64,000 nucleotides of DNA from Amarobacter sp964507025 (GCA_964507025.1 CAZDOK010000005.1:62001-126000), one strand, 5' to 3'; positions 34,701 to 43,496 are shown, counted from the first letter of the stretch. Program-made: numbers and translations. Notes: generated by a model from the letters alone, not told the origin.

Positions 34701-35909
34701 TCAGGCGAAGTGTGGAAGGAGACGCGCCAGGGCACGGCGGCCCGGGCTGCCGGGCGGTGGCCCATTCACGCCACCAGCGCTGCCCAGCAGCGATGTCGCC
34801 AGACCCCGAATTGCCACCGCGACACTGCTCCTGGGGTACCGGTCGACGAAGGGCCTGCCGACCTGCATCGCCTTCAGCAAGCGGCTGTCATCCTCCACCA
34901 CGCAAGACACCCGCATGCCGATTTCGCGGCCGAACTCGGCCTCGCGAAGGCCACCGCGCATGCCAGCGCGGTTTTGCACCAGCCGCAGGCGCCCGGCATC
35001 GGGACCGGCACGCTCCCGCAGCCACCGCACAGCGCGCACCGCGTCGTGCACGGAGTTCAGCTCGGGAGTCGTCACCAACATCCGGGTCGTCGCGGCATCA
35101 GCGGCCACCGCAGTGAGGTCGCTGTAGGCGCCGCCGGTATCCACCACCACGAAGTCGAACGAATGGCGCAGGCGCGCAAGGATGGCATCGAGGGCTGCCC
35201 CCGTAACGCCCGAGCCCGCCAGCGCATGGCGTGGCGCGGGCAGCACCCAGATGCCATAGCTCGGGACCATGAACTCGCGCACGTTCGCTGTCTCTAGCAG
35301 CTCGATGCCAGCGGCGGCATCGGCCAGTGAACGCTCAGGGGCCAGGTCGAGCGAGAGCGCCACATCCCCGAACTGCGGGTCGGCATCAACGAGCGCAACA
35401 GCGCCATGGGATTCACGTTCCAGCACGATGGCGAGGTTGGTGGCAATCGTCGTTTTCCCGACGCCGCCCTTGGCTCCGAGCACCGCGATCACCTGGCCAC
35501 CCTGGCCGGCCGCGATGCTCTCCCCGTGCTTGCGCCGCTCGAAGTAGTGACGTGACGCCTCGATGACACGCCGGAACTCGCGGGGCGGGCTGTCGAGCGC
35601 GAGGCACACGGCGGCACCGGCGGCAATTGCCTTCGTGCCAGCCCGCGAAGCCCTATCATCTGCCACGGCGACGATGACGGTATCCGGCAGCGCATCGTGA
35701 ATCCTGGCGACCAGGTCGATGGCTCGCGCCTGCGGCAGCATGAGCCGGATCAGCACCAGGTCCGGGCGATGCGTGAATGCCGCATCGAGTGCCTGGAGTC
35801 CATAGCCCACGGACCCCGCCGTTGCAATACCCAGCCGATCCAGTTCGGCAAGGGCCGTTGGGGGCAAGTCGTGCGCCGGGTCGATGAGCAGGGCGGTACG
35901 GGCGCGCAT
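34701..35909 (-). CDS. CpaE-like MinD/ParA-family ATPase with degenerate receiver
   Basis: A 402-residue protein: residues ~1-120 have a receiver-like fold without a normal phosphorylation site (RPDLVLIRLMLPQARAIDLV has no Asp at the acceptor place), and residues ~138-370 are a deviant-Walker ATPase (AVLGAKGGVGKTTIATNLA, VDADPQFGDVALSLDL, FVVVDTGGAYSD). This arrangement is that of CpaE/TadZ, which localises Tad-type pilus machinery to the pole. No pilus structural genes are in this window. It follows the winged-helix gene by 33 bp in the same direction. Confidence 0.85.
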   Translation of the reverse strand: MRARTALLIDPAHDLPPTALAELDRLGIATAGSVGYGLQALDAAFTHRPDLVLIRLMLPQARAIDLVARIHDALPDTVIVAVADDRASRAGTKAIAAGAAVCLALDSPPREFRRVIEASRHYFERRKHGESIAAGQGGQVIAVLGAKGGVGKTTIATNLAIVLERESHGAVALVDADPQFGDVALSLDLAPERSLADAAAGIELLETANVREFMVPSYGIWVLPAPRHALAGSGVTGAALDAILARLRHSFDFVVVDTGGAYSDLTAVAADAATTRMLVTTPELNSVHDAVRAVRWLRERAGPDAGRLRLVQNRAGMRGGLREAEFGREIGMRVSCVVEDDSRLLKAMQVGRPFVDRYPRSSVAVAIRGLATSLLGSAGGVNGPPPGSPGRRALARLLPHFA

Positions 35910-35942
35910 GGGGCTCTCCGTGCGAGGTGTGAACGTCGCGGC

Positions 35943-36782
35943 TCAGGCGGCGGGCAGGTCGGGGTCGTCGTCCTGCGCATCCACAGCCTCGATGCGGTAG
36001 CCAAACGCGCGGGAGTTCACAATCGCCACCGACTGGCTGGAGCAGATCGAGAGCTTGCGCCGGATTCGGCGGATGTAGACCTTCACGGCCTGCTGCGCTT
36101 CGGCATCGGTGTACGTGTAATCATGGATGGCGGACATGATCTGCCCGGGGCTGCGAACCTTGGCCGCCTCGCTGGCCAGATAGGCGAGGATGTGGAACTC
36201 CGTGCGCGTCAGGGGCACGAGTTCGCCACCTTCACGCACCTCGCAGGTGTCACGGTCTATCACGAGGTTGCCCAGGAGAATTCGAGGCCCTTCCGCCGCG
36301 GGGGGCGCAGGGAATTCGCGGACGGTCAGCCGCCGGAGGAGAGCCTCCACGGTCGCACGCACCACGCGGGCATCCTCGAACACCGTCAGGCCCGCATCGG
36401 CGCCGAGCTCCAGCGCGGCAATCGTGCCGGTGACTGTCCGGCCCGTATCCACCACCAGTAGGCGCCCGATAGGCTGAGCAGCGATCGTCGAGACCATCGC
36501 CGCGCCTTCATCGCGCGTCGGGTCGCAGATGGCGACCACGAGCGCCGGCTGGATGGCACCGACGATGCGTGCCGCTTCACCATCGAACGGCCGGTCGATG
36601 ACCGTGACGCCGAGACCGGCGAGCACGGGCAGGAAGTCGGCGGAATGGCCGCCGCCATCGGAAAGCACTACCGCCACTGGCGCCCGGCCGGTTTCGCGGC
36701 TCGCAGGTTCTCGCGTGCGAGCGCCCGTCCGTGGGTCGTGGCCGTTGGTGGGTACAAGGCGGAACGCGCTGCTGGGATTCAT
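35943..36782 (-). CDS. Winged-helix regulator with degenerate receiver
   Basis: A 279-residue protein with an OmpR/PhoB-type winged helix at the C terminus (about 170-265: LGNLVIDRDTCEVREGGELVPLTRTEFHILAYLASEAAKV, then AVKVYIRRIRRKL and FGYRIEA). Residues ~35-150 look like a receiver domain whose phospho-acceptor region (PALVVAICDPTRDEGAAM) is altered. It may respond to protein contact rather than phosphorylation. It is the first gene of a probable operon with the CpaE-like ATPase. Confidence 0.82.
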   Translation of the reverse strand: MNPSSAFRLVPTNGHDPRTGARTREPASRETGRAPVAVVLSDGGGHSADFLPVLAGLGVTVIDRPFDGEAARIVGAIQPALVVAICDPTRDEGAAMVSTIAAQPIGRLLVVDTGRTVTGTIAALELGADAGLTVFEDARVVRATVEALLRRLTVREFPAPPAAEGPRILLGNLVIDRDTCEVREGGELVPLTRTEFHILAYLASEAAKVRSPGQIMSAIHDYTYTDAEAQQAVKVYIRRIRRKLSICSSQSVAIVNSRAFGYRIEAVDAQDDDPDLPAA

Positions 36783-36895
36783 CGAAAGCCCTCCGGGACT
36801 AGAGTTGCGAACCGGTTGCGGTTCACCGAGTCGTCACAAAGGGGTTCGGGAGTGCCCGCGCGGGCTGGCACGGAGAAAAGGCACCGTTCTCGCCG

Positions 36896-36931
36896 GGGGA
36901 AAACTCCCGGGAGGCCGTTGGGGAGAACCCT
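36896..36931 (-). promoter_or_regulatory. Second copy of the two-box GGGGARAACYCY element
   Basis: GGGGAAAACTCC (36896-36907) and GGGGAGAACCCT (36920-36931) lie between the divergent winged-helix regulator (start 114 bp away) and the PAS-GGDEF-EAL gene (start 110 bp away). It matches the element upstream of the sigma factor in sequence, order and spacing. It could serve either gene; matching distance and orientation favour the minus-strand gene. Confidence 0.55.
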
Positions 36932-37041
36932 GATGAGGTACTGAAGTTCGCGCTGGCGCTACCGAACCACTGGGAAAAGGGATGTGGTGACAACGACCGG
37001 CGCGGCACCTGAGCCGCCACCATAACGGGAGGACGCCCACG

Positions 37042-38715
37042 ATGAGCTCGCCGCGGAACCCCAGAACGCCCCCACCTGAACTCCCCGCCGACCTGGCCCG
37101 GGCCGCGCTCGAGGCTGCTGGCAGCGTGGTGTTTGTCACCGATCGAGACGGCATGATCATCTGGGTGAACCAGGCCTTTTCGGCCTTCACCGGCTGGTCG
37201 CCTCACGAGGCGATCGGCCAGAACCCCCGGATTCTCCAATCCGGGCTGCACGACCGCTATTACTACGCGAAGCTCTGGTCCGAAATCACTAGCGGGCGTT
37301 GCTTCTCGTCCCGGGTGGTGAACCGCCGGCGGGATGGACACCTCTACACGGTTGCGCAGACGGTCACGCCTCTTCCCCGGGGCAGCGCGAACCCCACGCA
37401 CTTCGTCGCCTTCCAGGAAGACGTGAGCGCGGAAGTCGAGGCTGCGCGCGAGCTCGAATACCTCGCGTACACCGACACACTGACCGGGCTGGGCAACCGG
37501 CGTTTACTGACGGAGCGCCTCGACGCGGGATGGCGGAAGAGAGAGCCAGCGGCATTGCTCCTGGTGGATATGGACGACTTCAAGGGAGTCAACGACCGTT
37601 ACGGCCATGAAGAAGGGGACGAGGCCCTCCGCCGCATCGCGCGGGTGTTCCGGGACGAGGGGCTCGGACACTCGGCCTACCGCCTCGGCGGCGATGAGTT
37701 CGTCATCCTCCTGGCGGGTGCCGGGGCTCTCGATGTAGCAGCCGCCGAGGGCCGTGCCTGGTCCGTGCGACGTGCGGTGGCTGCGCGAACTACCGCCGTA
37801 GCGGGCTCCCAGCTCTCGCTGAGCGTGGGCATGGCGTTCGCACCGGCCGATGCCCGCGATTCCAGCAGCCTGCTTCGCGCCGCCGACCTTGCCCTCGCTC
37901 GCGCGAAAGCGACTGGGTCTGGAGTCGAGGTCTACACGCTCGCCCTGGGAAGAGCCGCCGCCCGGGACATGGCCATTCGCCACGACCTGGAGCGAGCCAT
38001 GACGGGCGGAAGCCTCACCCTGGCCTACCAGCCGATCCGGTCGCTAGCTTCGGGCGCCATCGTCGCCATGGAGGGGCTCTTGCGCTGGCACCACCCACGG
38101 TACGGGGATATTGCACCCGTGGAATTCATCCCGGTTGCCGAGCGCAGCGGCCAGATTGGCGCGCTTGGGGATTGGACGCTCGGGCAGGCACTGCACTACT
38201 ACGCGCGCGCGTTTCGCCACACCGGCATCCATCTCCACATAAACGTCTCCCCACACCAGTTGCGCGATCCCCTGTTCGCCTCGCGGCTTGGGCACCTGCT
38301 CGCCACCGAACGGCTGCCAGGCAGCGTGCTGGATATCGAGGTAACAGAGTCCGCCGAACTGCAGGGCTCAGGTGTCTGCGAAGTGCTGGAAGCGATTGGC
38401 CGACTGGGAGTCGGCATCATCATCGATGACTTCGGTGCCGGGTTCGCACGCCTCGGTTCGCTCGCCGACCTCCCGCTCACCGGGCTGAAACTGGACAGGC
38501 GCCTGGTGGTGGAACTCACCCGCTCGCGCCGTCACCGGGAACTGTTGACTGGCATCGTCGGCCTTGCGCACTCCGCCGGGCTTCGTGTCATCGGGGAAGG
38601 CGTCGAGACGGCCCGCGAAGCGGAACTGCTGCGCTGGATAGGCTGCGACGAGGGCCAGGGCTACTACTTCGGGCCACCCCTGGCCGGGACGTTGCCCGAG
38701 TCAGCGGCGAGCTGA
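37042..38715 (+). CDS. PAS-GGDEF-EAL cyclic-di-GMP enzyme
   Basis: A 557-residue soluble protein: PAS with PAC (about 20-145), GGDEF domain (about 150-305) with intact LGGDEF active site, and EAL domain (about 315-550). The EAL signature reads EGLLRW, with DDFGAGF, KLDR and GEGVET motifs kept, so both synthesis and breakdown of c-di-GMP are possible. No I-site RxxD is obvious before the GGDEF motif. ATG follows GGGAGGACGCCCACG. With its neighbours it suggests control of attachment or motility. Confidence 0.94.
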   Translation: MSSPRNPRTPPPELPADLARAALEAAGSVVFVTDRDGMIIWVNQAFSAFTGWSPHEAIGQNPRILQSGLHDRYYYAKLWSEITSGRCFSSRVVNRRRDGHLYTVAQTVTPLPRGSANPTHFVAFQEDVSAEVEAARELEYLAYTDTLTGLGNRRLLTERLDAGWRKREPAALLLVDMDDFKGVNDRYGHEEGDEALRRIARVFRDEGLGHSAYRLGGDEFVILLAGAGALDVAAAEGRAWSVRRAVAARTTAVAGSQLSLSVGMAFAPADARDSSSLLRAADLALARAKATGSGVEVYTLALGRAAARDMAIRHDLERAMTGGSLTLAYQPIRSLASGAIVAMEGLLRWHHPRYGDIAPVEFIPVAERSGQIGALGDWTLGQALHYYARAFRHTGIHLHINVSPHQLRDPLFASRLGHLLATERLPGSVLDIEVTESAELQGSGVCEVLEAIGRLGVGIIIDDFGAGFARLGSLADLPLTGLKLDRRLVVELTRSRRHRELLTGIVGLAHSAGLRVIGEGVETAREAELLRWIGCDEGQGYYFGPPLAGTLPESAAS

Positions 38716-38719
38716 CCGC

Positions 38720-40006
38720 TCAGTGAGCGCCGCCCGCGATGGGCAGCAGCAGCCTGAACGTCGAACCTTGTCCGGGTTGTGTTTCCACCTCCACCGTCCC
38801 ACCGCTGTGCGTGGCGAAGGAGTACACCGACGCAAGCCCGAGTCCGGTTCCCTTCCCTTCCTCCTTGGTCGTGAAGAACGGGTCGAAAATTCGGGGCAGT
38901 ACGTCCTGGGGTATTCCCTCGCCAGTGTCGGCAACCACAATCGCAATTTGCCCTCCTGGAGCTCGTTCCAGTGCCAGGTGAAGCGTCCCACCCAAGGGCA
39001 TGGCGTCGACCGCGTTCGAAGCCAGGTTGAGCAATGTTTGCTCCAATTCACGAACATCGACTTCGACCGTGTAGTGCCCCGGCGGCATATTGAGTTCGAG
39101 CTGGACATGGTACGGCAGCAGGTGCCGGACGGTGGAAGCCAGTGTCTCGAACTGCGCGGCCAGGTCCACCTTCGCCACGCTCTCGGCAGTTGTGCGCATC
39201 CTGGCGATAAGCATGAGCTTCTTCACGAGGTCCTGTGCGGCCTCTATTTGGTCGCCCATGCCGGTGAGCTCTTCCTGCGCGGGGTGGCTCTCCTCCATCT
39301 TCATGCGCGCCAGCGCACGGTATCCGCCGATCGCCATGAGGAAGTTGTTGAGGTCATGCGCCACCCCGGACGCCAACCGGCCCACCGATTCCATCCGCGC
39401 AGCCTGCTGGACCTGGATCTCGAGACGCGTCTCCTCCGTCCGGTCATAGCCGTAGCCGTATGCCCCGACTGGCGGATCGGCCGGAAAGAACGCCCACCGC
39501 CAACTCCGCCCGGCAACAGTGTGCAGGACGCTGCTAACGTGCTCCCCCGTCGCCATGCAACGGCGGATGACGTCCGTCACGTCTGGTGGCAACAGTCGCT
39601 CGATGGGCACTGCGAGCGCCTCCGTCACTGCCAGCGTGGCCGCATTCACGGAGACCACGGACCCATCCGGCCCGAACTCGACGACGGGATTAGGGCTCAA
39701 CTCGGCGAAGCGCGCCATCCGCCGCGCCTCGGCGTGCGCCGCCTCGAGCCGGGCAGTGTACCGGCGCAGGAGGATCAGCAGCACCAGACCAGTGACGCCG
39801 ACAAACCCCAGCCCCTTGCCCAACTCCAGCGCTGCGTACAGGCCGTGATCTTCGCCGGCCACGACATCGACGGCCCTGCCACTCAGCAAGATCCACGCTC
39901 CCGCGACAGCCACATACACCAGGACCACTGCCCGGGGCCGGAACCAGCCCGCGGGATGATCGGCATCGGCGCCCTCACGCAGCGATGCCCCCGAGTTCCA
40001 TGCCAT
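38720..40006 (-). CDS. Membrane PAS histidine kinase
   Basis: A 428-residue kinase with two N-terminal membrane helices (AVVLVYVAVAGAWILL and GLGFVGVTGLVLLILLRRY), a PAS domain (about 100-200), and an NtrB/HWE-like dimerisation motif with phospho-histidine in GRLASGVAHDLNNFLMAIGG. The HATPase (NLASNAVDAMPLGG, DTGEGIPQDVLPRIFDPFFTTKEEGKGTGLGLASVYS) looks complete. It converges on the GGDEF-EAL gene with 4 bp between stops. An in-frame GTG at 40012 is an alternative start. No partner regulator is adjacent. Confidence 0.9.
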   Translation of the reverse strand: MAWNSGASLREGADADHPAGWFRPRAVVLVYVAVAGAWILLSGRAVDVVAGEDHGLYAALELGKGLGFVGVTGLVLLILLRRYTARLEAAHAEARRMARFAELSPNPVVEFGPDGSVVSVNAATLAVTEALAVPIERLLPPDVTDVIRRCMATGEHVSSVLHTVAGRSWRWAFFPADPPVGAYGYGYDRTEETRLEIQVQQAARMESVGRLASGVAHDLNNFLMAIGGYRALARMKMEESHPAQEELTGMGDQIEAAQDLVKKLMLIARMRTTAESVAKVDLAAQFETLASTVRHLLPYHVQLELNMPPGHYTVEVDVRELEQTLLNLASNAVDAMPLGGTLHLALERAPGGQIAIVVADTGEGIPQDVLPRIFDPFFTTKEEGKGTGLGLASVYSFATHSGGTVEVETQPGQGSTFRLLLPIAGGAH

Positions 40007-40135
40007 ATCCACACCCCCAGCGTATTCCCGGACGTTCAGGCATTTCCCGCAGCTGTTGTCCGCACAACTATAACTGCCGGTCGGCCCGGCCGGGCGCTGA
40101 AAAGGGCCGGCCTCGCCTTGTTTGACAGCGATGCT

Positions 40136-40165
40136 AAGCGAATACTCGCTTCCGAGTGATCACTG
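40136..40165. repeat. Overlapping palindromes upstream of the kinase gene
   Basis: AAGCGA-ATAC-TCGCTT (40136-40151), ACTCG-CTTC-CGAGT (40144-40157) and the perfect palindrome AGTGATCACT (40156-40165) overlap one another 130 bp upstream of the kinase start. They could be an operator or part of an attachment site. Confidence 0.45.
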
Positions 40166-40396
40166 AGGGAAGACCGAAGGGTCCCAAGGCCGGGTACCTA
40201 GCGGCCGTAGTGACGCGAGCTTGCCGGCGCGTCGCGTGCGGGCGGATGGGTCCCATACGTGCTCCACGCGGTTCGCGCCTCTCGCCAGCCTTTGCGTGGT
40301 GGGAGTGTTGGGCATGGCCACTTCGAGCCTCGGCGGTCGTCCGTCTGTTCAATCCACGGACCACACCTACTTGAAGAACTTTCGCTCGCGTGCTAG

Positions 40397-40660
40397 ATGT
40401 TGCACATGCAAGTGGAAGATTCTGGCAGCACCTTTAAACGTTCACTCGTCGAGGCCGCAGTTTCCTCGGCCATGGAAGGCGGGGCGGAAGCGCCGGTGCT
40501 TCTGGACGCCCTTGACACGCTTATCCTCTTGTGCCTCCGGGCCGCGATTCTTCACCCGGAGTGGGCGAAACGCGTCACACGCGCATGCCCCCCGGAAGTC
40601 GATTCGCTCGCACAACTGCTGGTCGCAGAGTTCCATCCTCCTAGCAGCGATGTTGCTTGA
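40397..40660 (+). CDS. Small hypothetical ORF (doubtful)
   Basis: An 87-residue ORF with a plausible helical composition (VEAAVSSAMEGGAEAPVLLDALDTLILLCLRAAIL) but no ribosome site and no recognised domain. It may be a remnant. Listed because it is the only protein-like frame in the 1-kb gap. Confidence 0.25.
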   Translation: MLHMQVEDSGSTFKRSLVEAAVSSAMEGGAEAPVLLDALDTLILLCLRAAILHPEWAKRVTRACPPEVDSLAQLLVAEFHPPSSDVA

Positions 40661-40995
40661 GTGGTTTCATGAGCAGCGTCAACGAACGCTTGCGAGCTAT
40701 GACGACAACGTTGGCAATCCAAGGGTGGACTGGACCCCGTGCGATCCTAAGGTGCCGACCGCATCGGCTGGACTCCGAAAGTCGCTCCCGTCAACTGTTC
40801 ATTGCCCGTGTTCGCGCAACCCGAACACCCCGTGCAACCGGGCGTGGCCGTCCCCGGAGTCGTAGTGCAATACGCCACCAGGTGAGGCTGGCCCGCCAGC
40901 GCCAATGAACGCCTGCCCGTTGCCGGTGGTCTGGCTCGAGGCGCCAACGAGCGGTGCGGGGGCGTCGGCACGTACACCTCACTCTGCGGGCAGAG

Positions 40996-41775
40996 TCAAC
41001 TCCGATTGCTCAGCAGCTCGGCCTGCTCCTGCTCGAACTCCGTCAGGGTGGCCCGAACCGTCTCGTGCATCGTCGCCCGCGGGTCGTGCTCGTCCGCCAG
41101 CTCGTCGAGCCCGAACATCTCCCGGAGGAAGGCCACCTTCTCTGGGTTGGGGGATGACGGGTCCAGTTCGCCCTCAAACTCGCCGCTCAAGCGCGTGAGC
41201 GAGTCCTCATAGCAGTCCAGCCGCTCCCCTACCTCGCGCTGCACGAGGGGCTCCCCGAAGACCCGCTCCACCTTGTTGAACACCTCCCGGAACGCGGCAA
41301 GGTCCTGCCAGCGCAGCTCAAGGCTCCGTTTCACGTCTCTCCAGGAGATCTCCCGGAACTCGTCCCAGGTCCTTGCGGTCGGCTGGTCCGGGTCGACGAG
41401 CACGCCCCAGCCGATCGCCACCTGACGATCCGTGTTCCATGGGGCGGGCAGCTTTGGGGCCCGTTTCCCTGTCATCTTCTCCATCTCCCTCACCTGCGCC
41501 GCGTGGAGGTCGAAGATGCGCAGCCAGTGGATCTCCGACTCGGTTCTCGCCAGCCACTCCAGGAGGATGATGACCTGTCCGTGGATCTCTGAATTGCCCC
41601 GCTTGACAGCGGCGACGATCCGGTCGAAGACCGCGCGATCCTGGGACGGGCAGTAGTGGGCGAGCCGGTAGTCCGCCGCCTCTCCGGCGCACCAGGCGCG
41701 CAGCCAGAGCACTGCCCGCTCCTTCGGTGTGAGGGCGCTGGTGAGGGTATCGAGCTTTCGTTCGTTGGCTACCAT
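40996..41775 (-). CDS. Hypothetical protein of the integrated element, 259 aa
   Basis: I do not recognise the family. The N terminus (LDTLTSALTPKERAVLWLRAWCAGEAAD) is a helical segment often seen in phage or element proteins that begin a packaging or regulatory cassette; the rest is helical and acidic with no catalytic pattern. It is the last gene of the minus-strand block, 43 bp after the 136-aa gene. Its stop codon lies inside a TTGACT promoter-like element shared with two other genes of the element. Confidence 0.6.
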   Translation of the reverse strand: MVANERKLDTLTSALTPKERAVLWLRAWCAGEAADYRLAHYCPSQDRAVFDRIVAAVKRGNSEIHGQVIILLEWLARTESEIHWLRIFDLHAAQVREMEKMTGKRAPKLPAPWNTDRQVAIGWGVLVDPDQPTARTWDEFREISWRDVKRSLELRWQDLAAFREVFNKVERVFGEPLVQREVGERLDCYEDSLTRLSGEFEGELDPSSPNPEKVAFLREMFGLDELADEHDPRATMHETVRATLTEFEQEQAELLSNRS

Positions 41776-41818
41776 GACGCGATCCTGTCGCGATGACTAA
41801 CGCACCTTCGTGGTGAGT

Positions 41819-42229
41819 TCATCGTGTTCCTCCGGATTTCTTCAGGCGGTCGCCGAGCACGCTCTCGATGGCTTCGAGCCGCTGTTCGAACTCGCCGTCC
41901 TTCAGCAGTGACGCTCCGGCCTGGACCAGCGAGACGAGGAGGCGGTTGCGGGGGACACCGTTCTGGAGGGCGAGCGTGTCGAAGAGCACGACTTCGAGGA
42001 TGCGGCGCAGGTCCGGGACGCTCGCGAGGCCATCGACCTGCATCGCGGCCGCGACGCTGCCTTCGCGCTTCGCCCGCTGCTGGCCCAGGCGCCGGGCCTC
42101 CTGGGCGGCCTCCGCGTTCTCGGGGTCGTGCCAGAAGCAGTAGTCCTTCTCGCGGAGCGGCGCCTGCCGGCAGTCCTCGCCCGTGAGCGCCACCTTCGCC
42201 TTGCACCGCCGCCGGAAGCGCACGTCCAT
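41819..42229 (-). CDS. Small Cys/His protein of the element, 136 aa
   Basis: It starts MDVRFRRRCKAKVALTGEDCRQAPLREKDYCFWHDPENAEAAQEARRLG: the C...CRQ...YCFWHDP pattern is widespread in short hypothetical proteins of phages and integrated elements and probably binds zinc (two Cys, Cys-x-x-His). The remaining part is helical. Function is unknown. It precedes the 259-aa gene on the same strand. Confidence 0.65.
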   Translation of the reverse strand: MDVRFRRRCKAKVALTGEDCRQAPLREKDYCFWHDPENAEAAQEARRLGQQRAKREGSVAAAMQVDGLASVPDLRRILEVVLFDTLALQNGVPRNRLLVSLVQAGASLLKDGEFEQRLEAIESVLGDRLKKSGGTR

Positions 42230-42276
42230 AACCCCGTCACAACCCCCGCCTTATCGTCGAGGCGACCACGACGCGA

Positions 42277-42302
42277 ACAGGAGGCCGTGTGTGGCCTCCT
42301 GT
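42277..42302 (-). terminator. Strong hairpin after the RAMA-domain gene
   Basis: ACAGGAGGCC and GGCCTCCTGT form a perfect 10-bp stem with a 6-base loop, 27 bp beyond the stop of the RAMA-domain gene and 48 bp before the next minus-strand start. It probably ends transcription or shields the message end. Confidence 0.6.
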
Positions 42303-42328
42303 CGGGGTGAAGGGCTCGTGGTGGAAGG

Positions 42329-42796
42329 TCAGTCCGCGCTGGCGGCGTCCTTCGGTGTGGCGGCGAACTCGTCGGCCGTCTCGCGCGGATGGCCCGCCGG
42401 GCAGGTCTCGGGCTCCGTCTCGCTCAGGAACGAGTCCATGCAGGCGGAGCAATGGAACTTGGTCATGCCCTCGGGGACGCCCTTCTGGTTGGGGAGCTTC
42501 TTGATCTGGCGGACGAGCTTGGTGGCGACGGCCTTCGTCTTCGCGGGCTTCTCGCCCTTGGGTGCCTTCTCGGGCAGCTCGCCTTCGAGGCTCCAGAAGC
42601 GCCAGCCGTTCACGCTGGCCCCGCCCATGATCTTCGAGGCTGCCGCCGAGGGGCTCCTGTGGATGGAGTTGTCTTCCAGCGCGAAGGCGAGGGCCCCCTC
42701 GTGCTCCAGTACCGTGCAGCGGTAGGTCTGGCCCTTGTAGCGTCCGGCGAGGACGGTCCCAGCGGGCAGGGTTCGATTCGTGATAGGCATGTTCAT
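42329..42796 (-). CDS. RAMA-domain protein
   Basis: A 155-residue protein. Residues ~8-75 (LPAGTVLAGRYKGQTYRCTVLEHEGALAFALEDNSIHRSPSAAASKIMGGASVNGWRFWSLEG) match the RAMA (restriction enzyme adenine methylase associated) domain, a small module found with methyltransferases and restriction systems and thought to read modified DNA. The C terminus has a CxxC...CPAGHP zinc-like pair. ATG at 42796 follows AAAGGAGGTCG. A TTGACT-type promoter lies about 60 bp upstream. A ParB-methyltransferase fusion is encoded in the same element. Confidence 0.75.
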   Translation of the reverse strand: MNMPITNRTLPAGTVLAGRYKGQTYRCTVLEHEGALAFALEDNSIHRSPSAAASKIMGGASVNGWRFWSLEGELPEKAPKGEKPAKTKAVATKLVRQIKKLPNQKGVPEGMTKFHCSACMDSFLSETEPETCPAGHPRETADEFAATPKDAASAD

Positions 42797-42929
42797 CGAC
42801 CTCCTTTGATGGTCGATGGACACAACTCACTCTGTCTGCGCAGGAAGTCAACTCCTTTCCCGGAGGTTCCCCGGAGAGCCGCCCCTGTCTAGAGTGCTTC
42901 CGGTGGCGGTGGATGAAGGGAGGTTGTCG

Positions 42930-43184
42930 TTGCGGCTGGAGTTCGTGGTCAACCGGGTTTTCGAGGTCCTTCAGGAGGTCCGGTTCGGCTCGGTGGTGGC
43001 GGTCTGGACGGACGGTGGCGTCTCGTCCCACCGGAACCTCGGTTTCCGCTATCGCACACTCCCGAGCGGGGCCCGGGAGGAGCCCGTGGCGACCTTCGTC
43101 CGAAGTTCGGTCGTGCCCACGGTCAGGGAGATACGCGACCGCATCCTGCACGCCGCCGGCCTCGAGGATATGCGGCACGGCTGA
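42930..43184 (+). CDS. Small hypothetical protein, 84 aa
   Basis: TTG at 42930 is preceded by GGGAGG at the right distance; upstream GTG codons at 42894-42909 are alternatives. The product (RLEFVVNRVFEVLQEVRFGSVVAVWTDGG...) is a small mixed alpha/beta protein I do not recognise. It is one of two plus-strand genes in an element otherwise read on the minus strand, and is transcribed divergently from the RAMA gene. Confidence 0.5.
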   Translation: MRLEFVVNRVFEVLQEVRFGSVVAVWTDGGVSSHRNLGFRYRTLPSGAREEPVATFVRSSVVPTVREIRDRILHAAGLEDMRHG

Positions 43185-43241
43185 GTTGACTTTGTGCTCC
43201 GCGAGAGCGTGACTACGACGACCAACCCGGGAGGCACCGAG

Positions 43242-43484
43242 ATGCAGACCCCCATTCAGCCCAAGACACGCCGCCTCTGGCGCAGACGCTGGCTCCTCTC
43301 CTACCAGGACGCGAACGGCACCCCCGATGACGCCATCCTCGAACGGATCTTCCGCGGCGAGGCCGAAGCGATGGCCTGGGCCGACGCCCACCCGGTCGTC
43401 CCCCTCTATCTCGACGAGCGCGAGGAACTGCTCGGGGACAACGGGCGGGTGCTCGCGGTGATCTCGCAACGCCACGATGTCTGA
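43242..43484 (+). CDS. Small hypothetical protein, 80 aa
   Basis: ATG at 43242 follows GGGAGG. The sequence begins MQTPIQPKTRRLWRRRWLL and is acidic towards the end (YLDEREELLGDNGRVLAVISQ). No family is recognised. A TTGACT box about 50 bp upstream, also found near two other genes of the element, may be its promoter. It is convergent with the methyltransferase gene. Confidence 0.5.
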   Translation: MQTPIQPKTRRLWRRRWLLSYQDANGTPDDAILERIFRGEAEAMAWADAHPVVPLYLDEREELLGDNGRVLAVISQRHDV

Positions 43485-43496
43485 GATGACTCCCAC

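Larger units (their letters stand above)
40013..40995. other. Gap of about 1 kb between the kinase and the integrated element
   Basis: No convincing gene lies here apart from one weak small ORF at 40397-40660. Stacked palindromes occur at 40136-40165. The left end of the integrated element should lie in or near this stretch, but I found no direct repeat matching the right end. Confidence 0.4.

Noticed and set aside
30921..36782. Long plus-strand ORFs opposite the kinase, sigma factor and CpaE-like genes.
   Set aside because: They are antisense shadows typical of GC-rich coding DNA; the minus-strand frames carry complete conserved domains.
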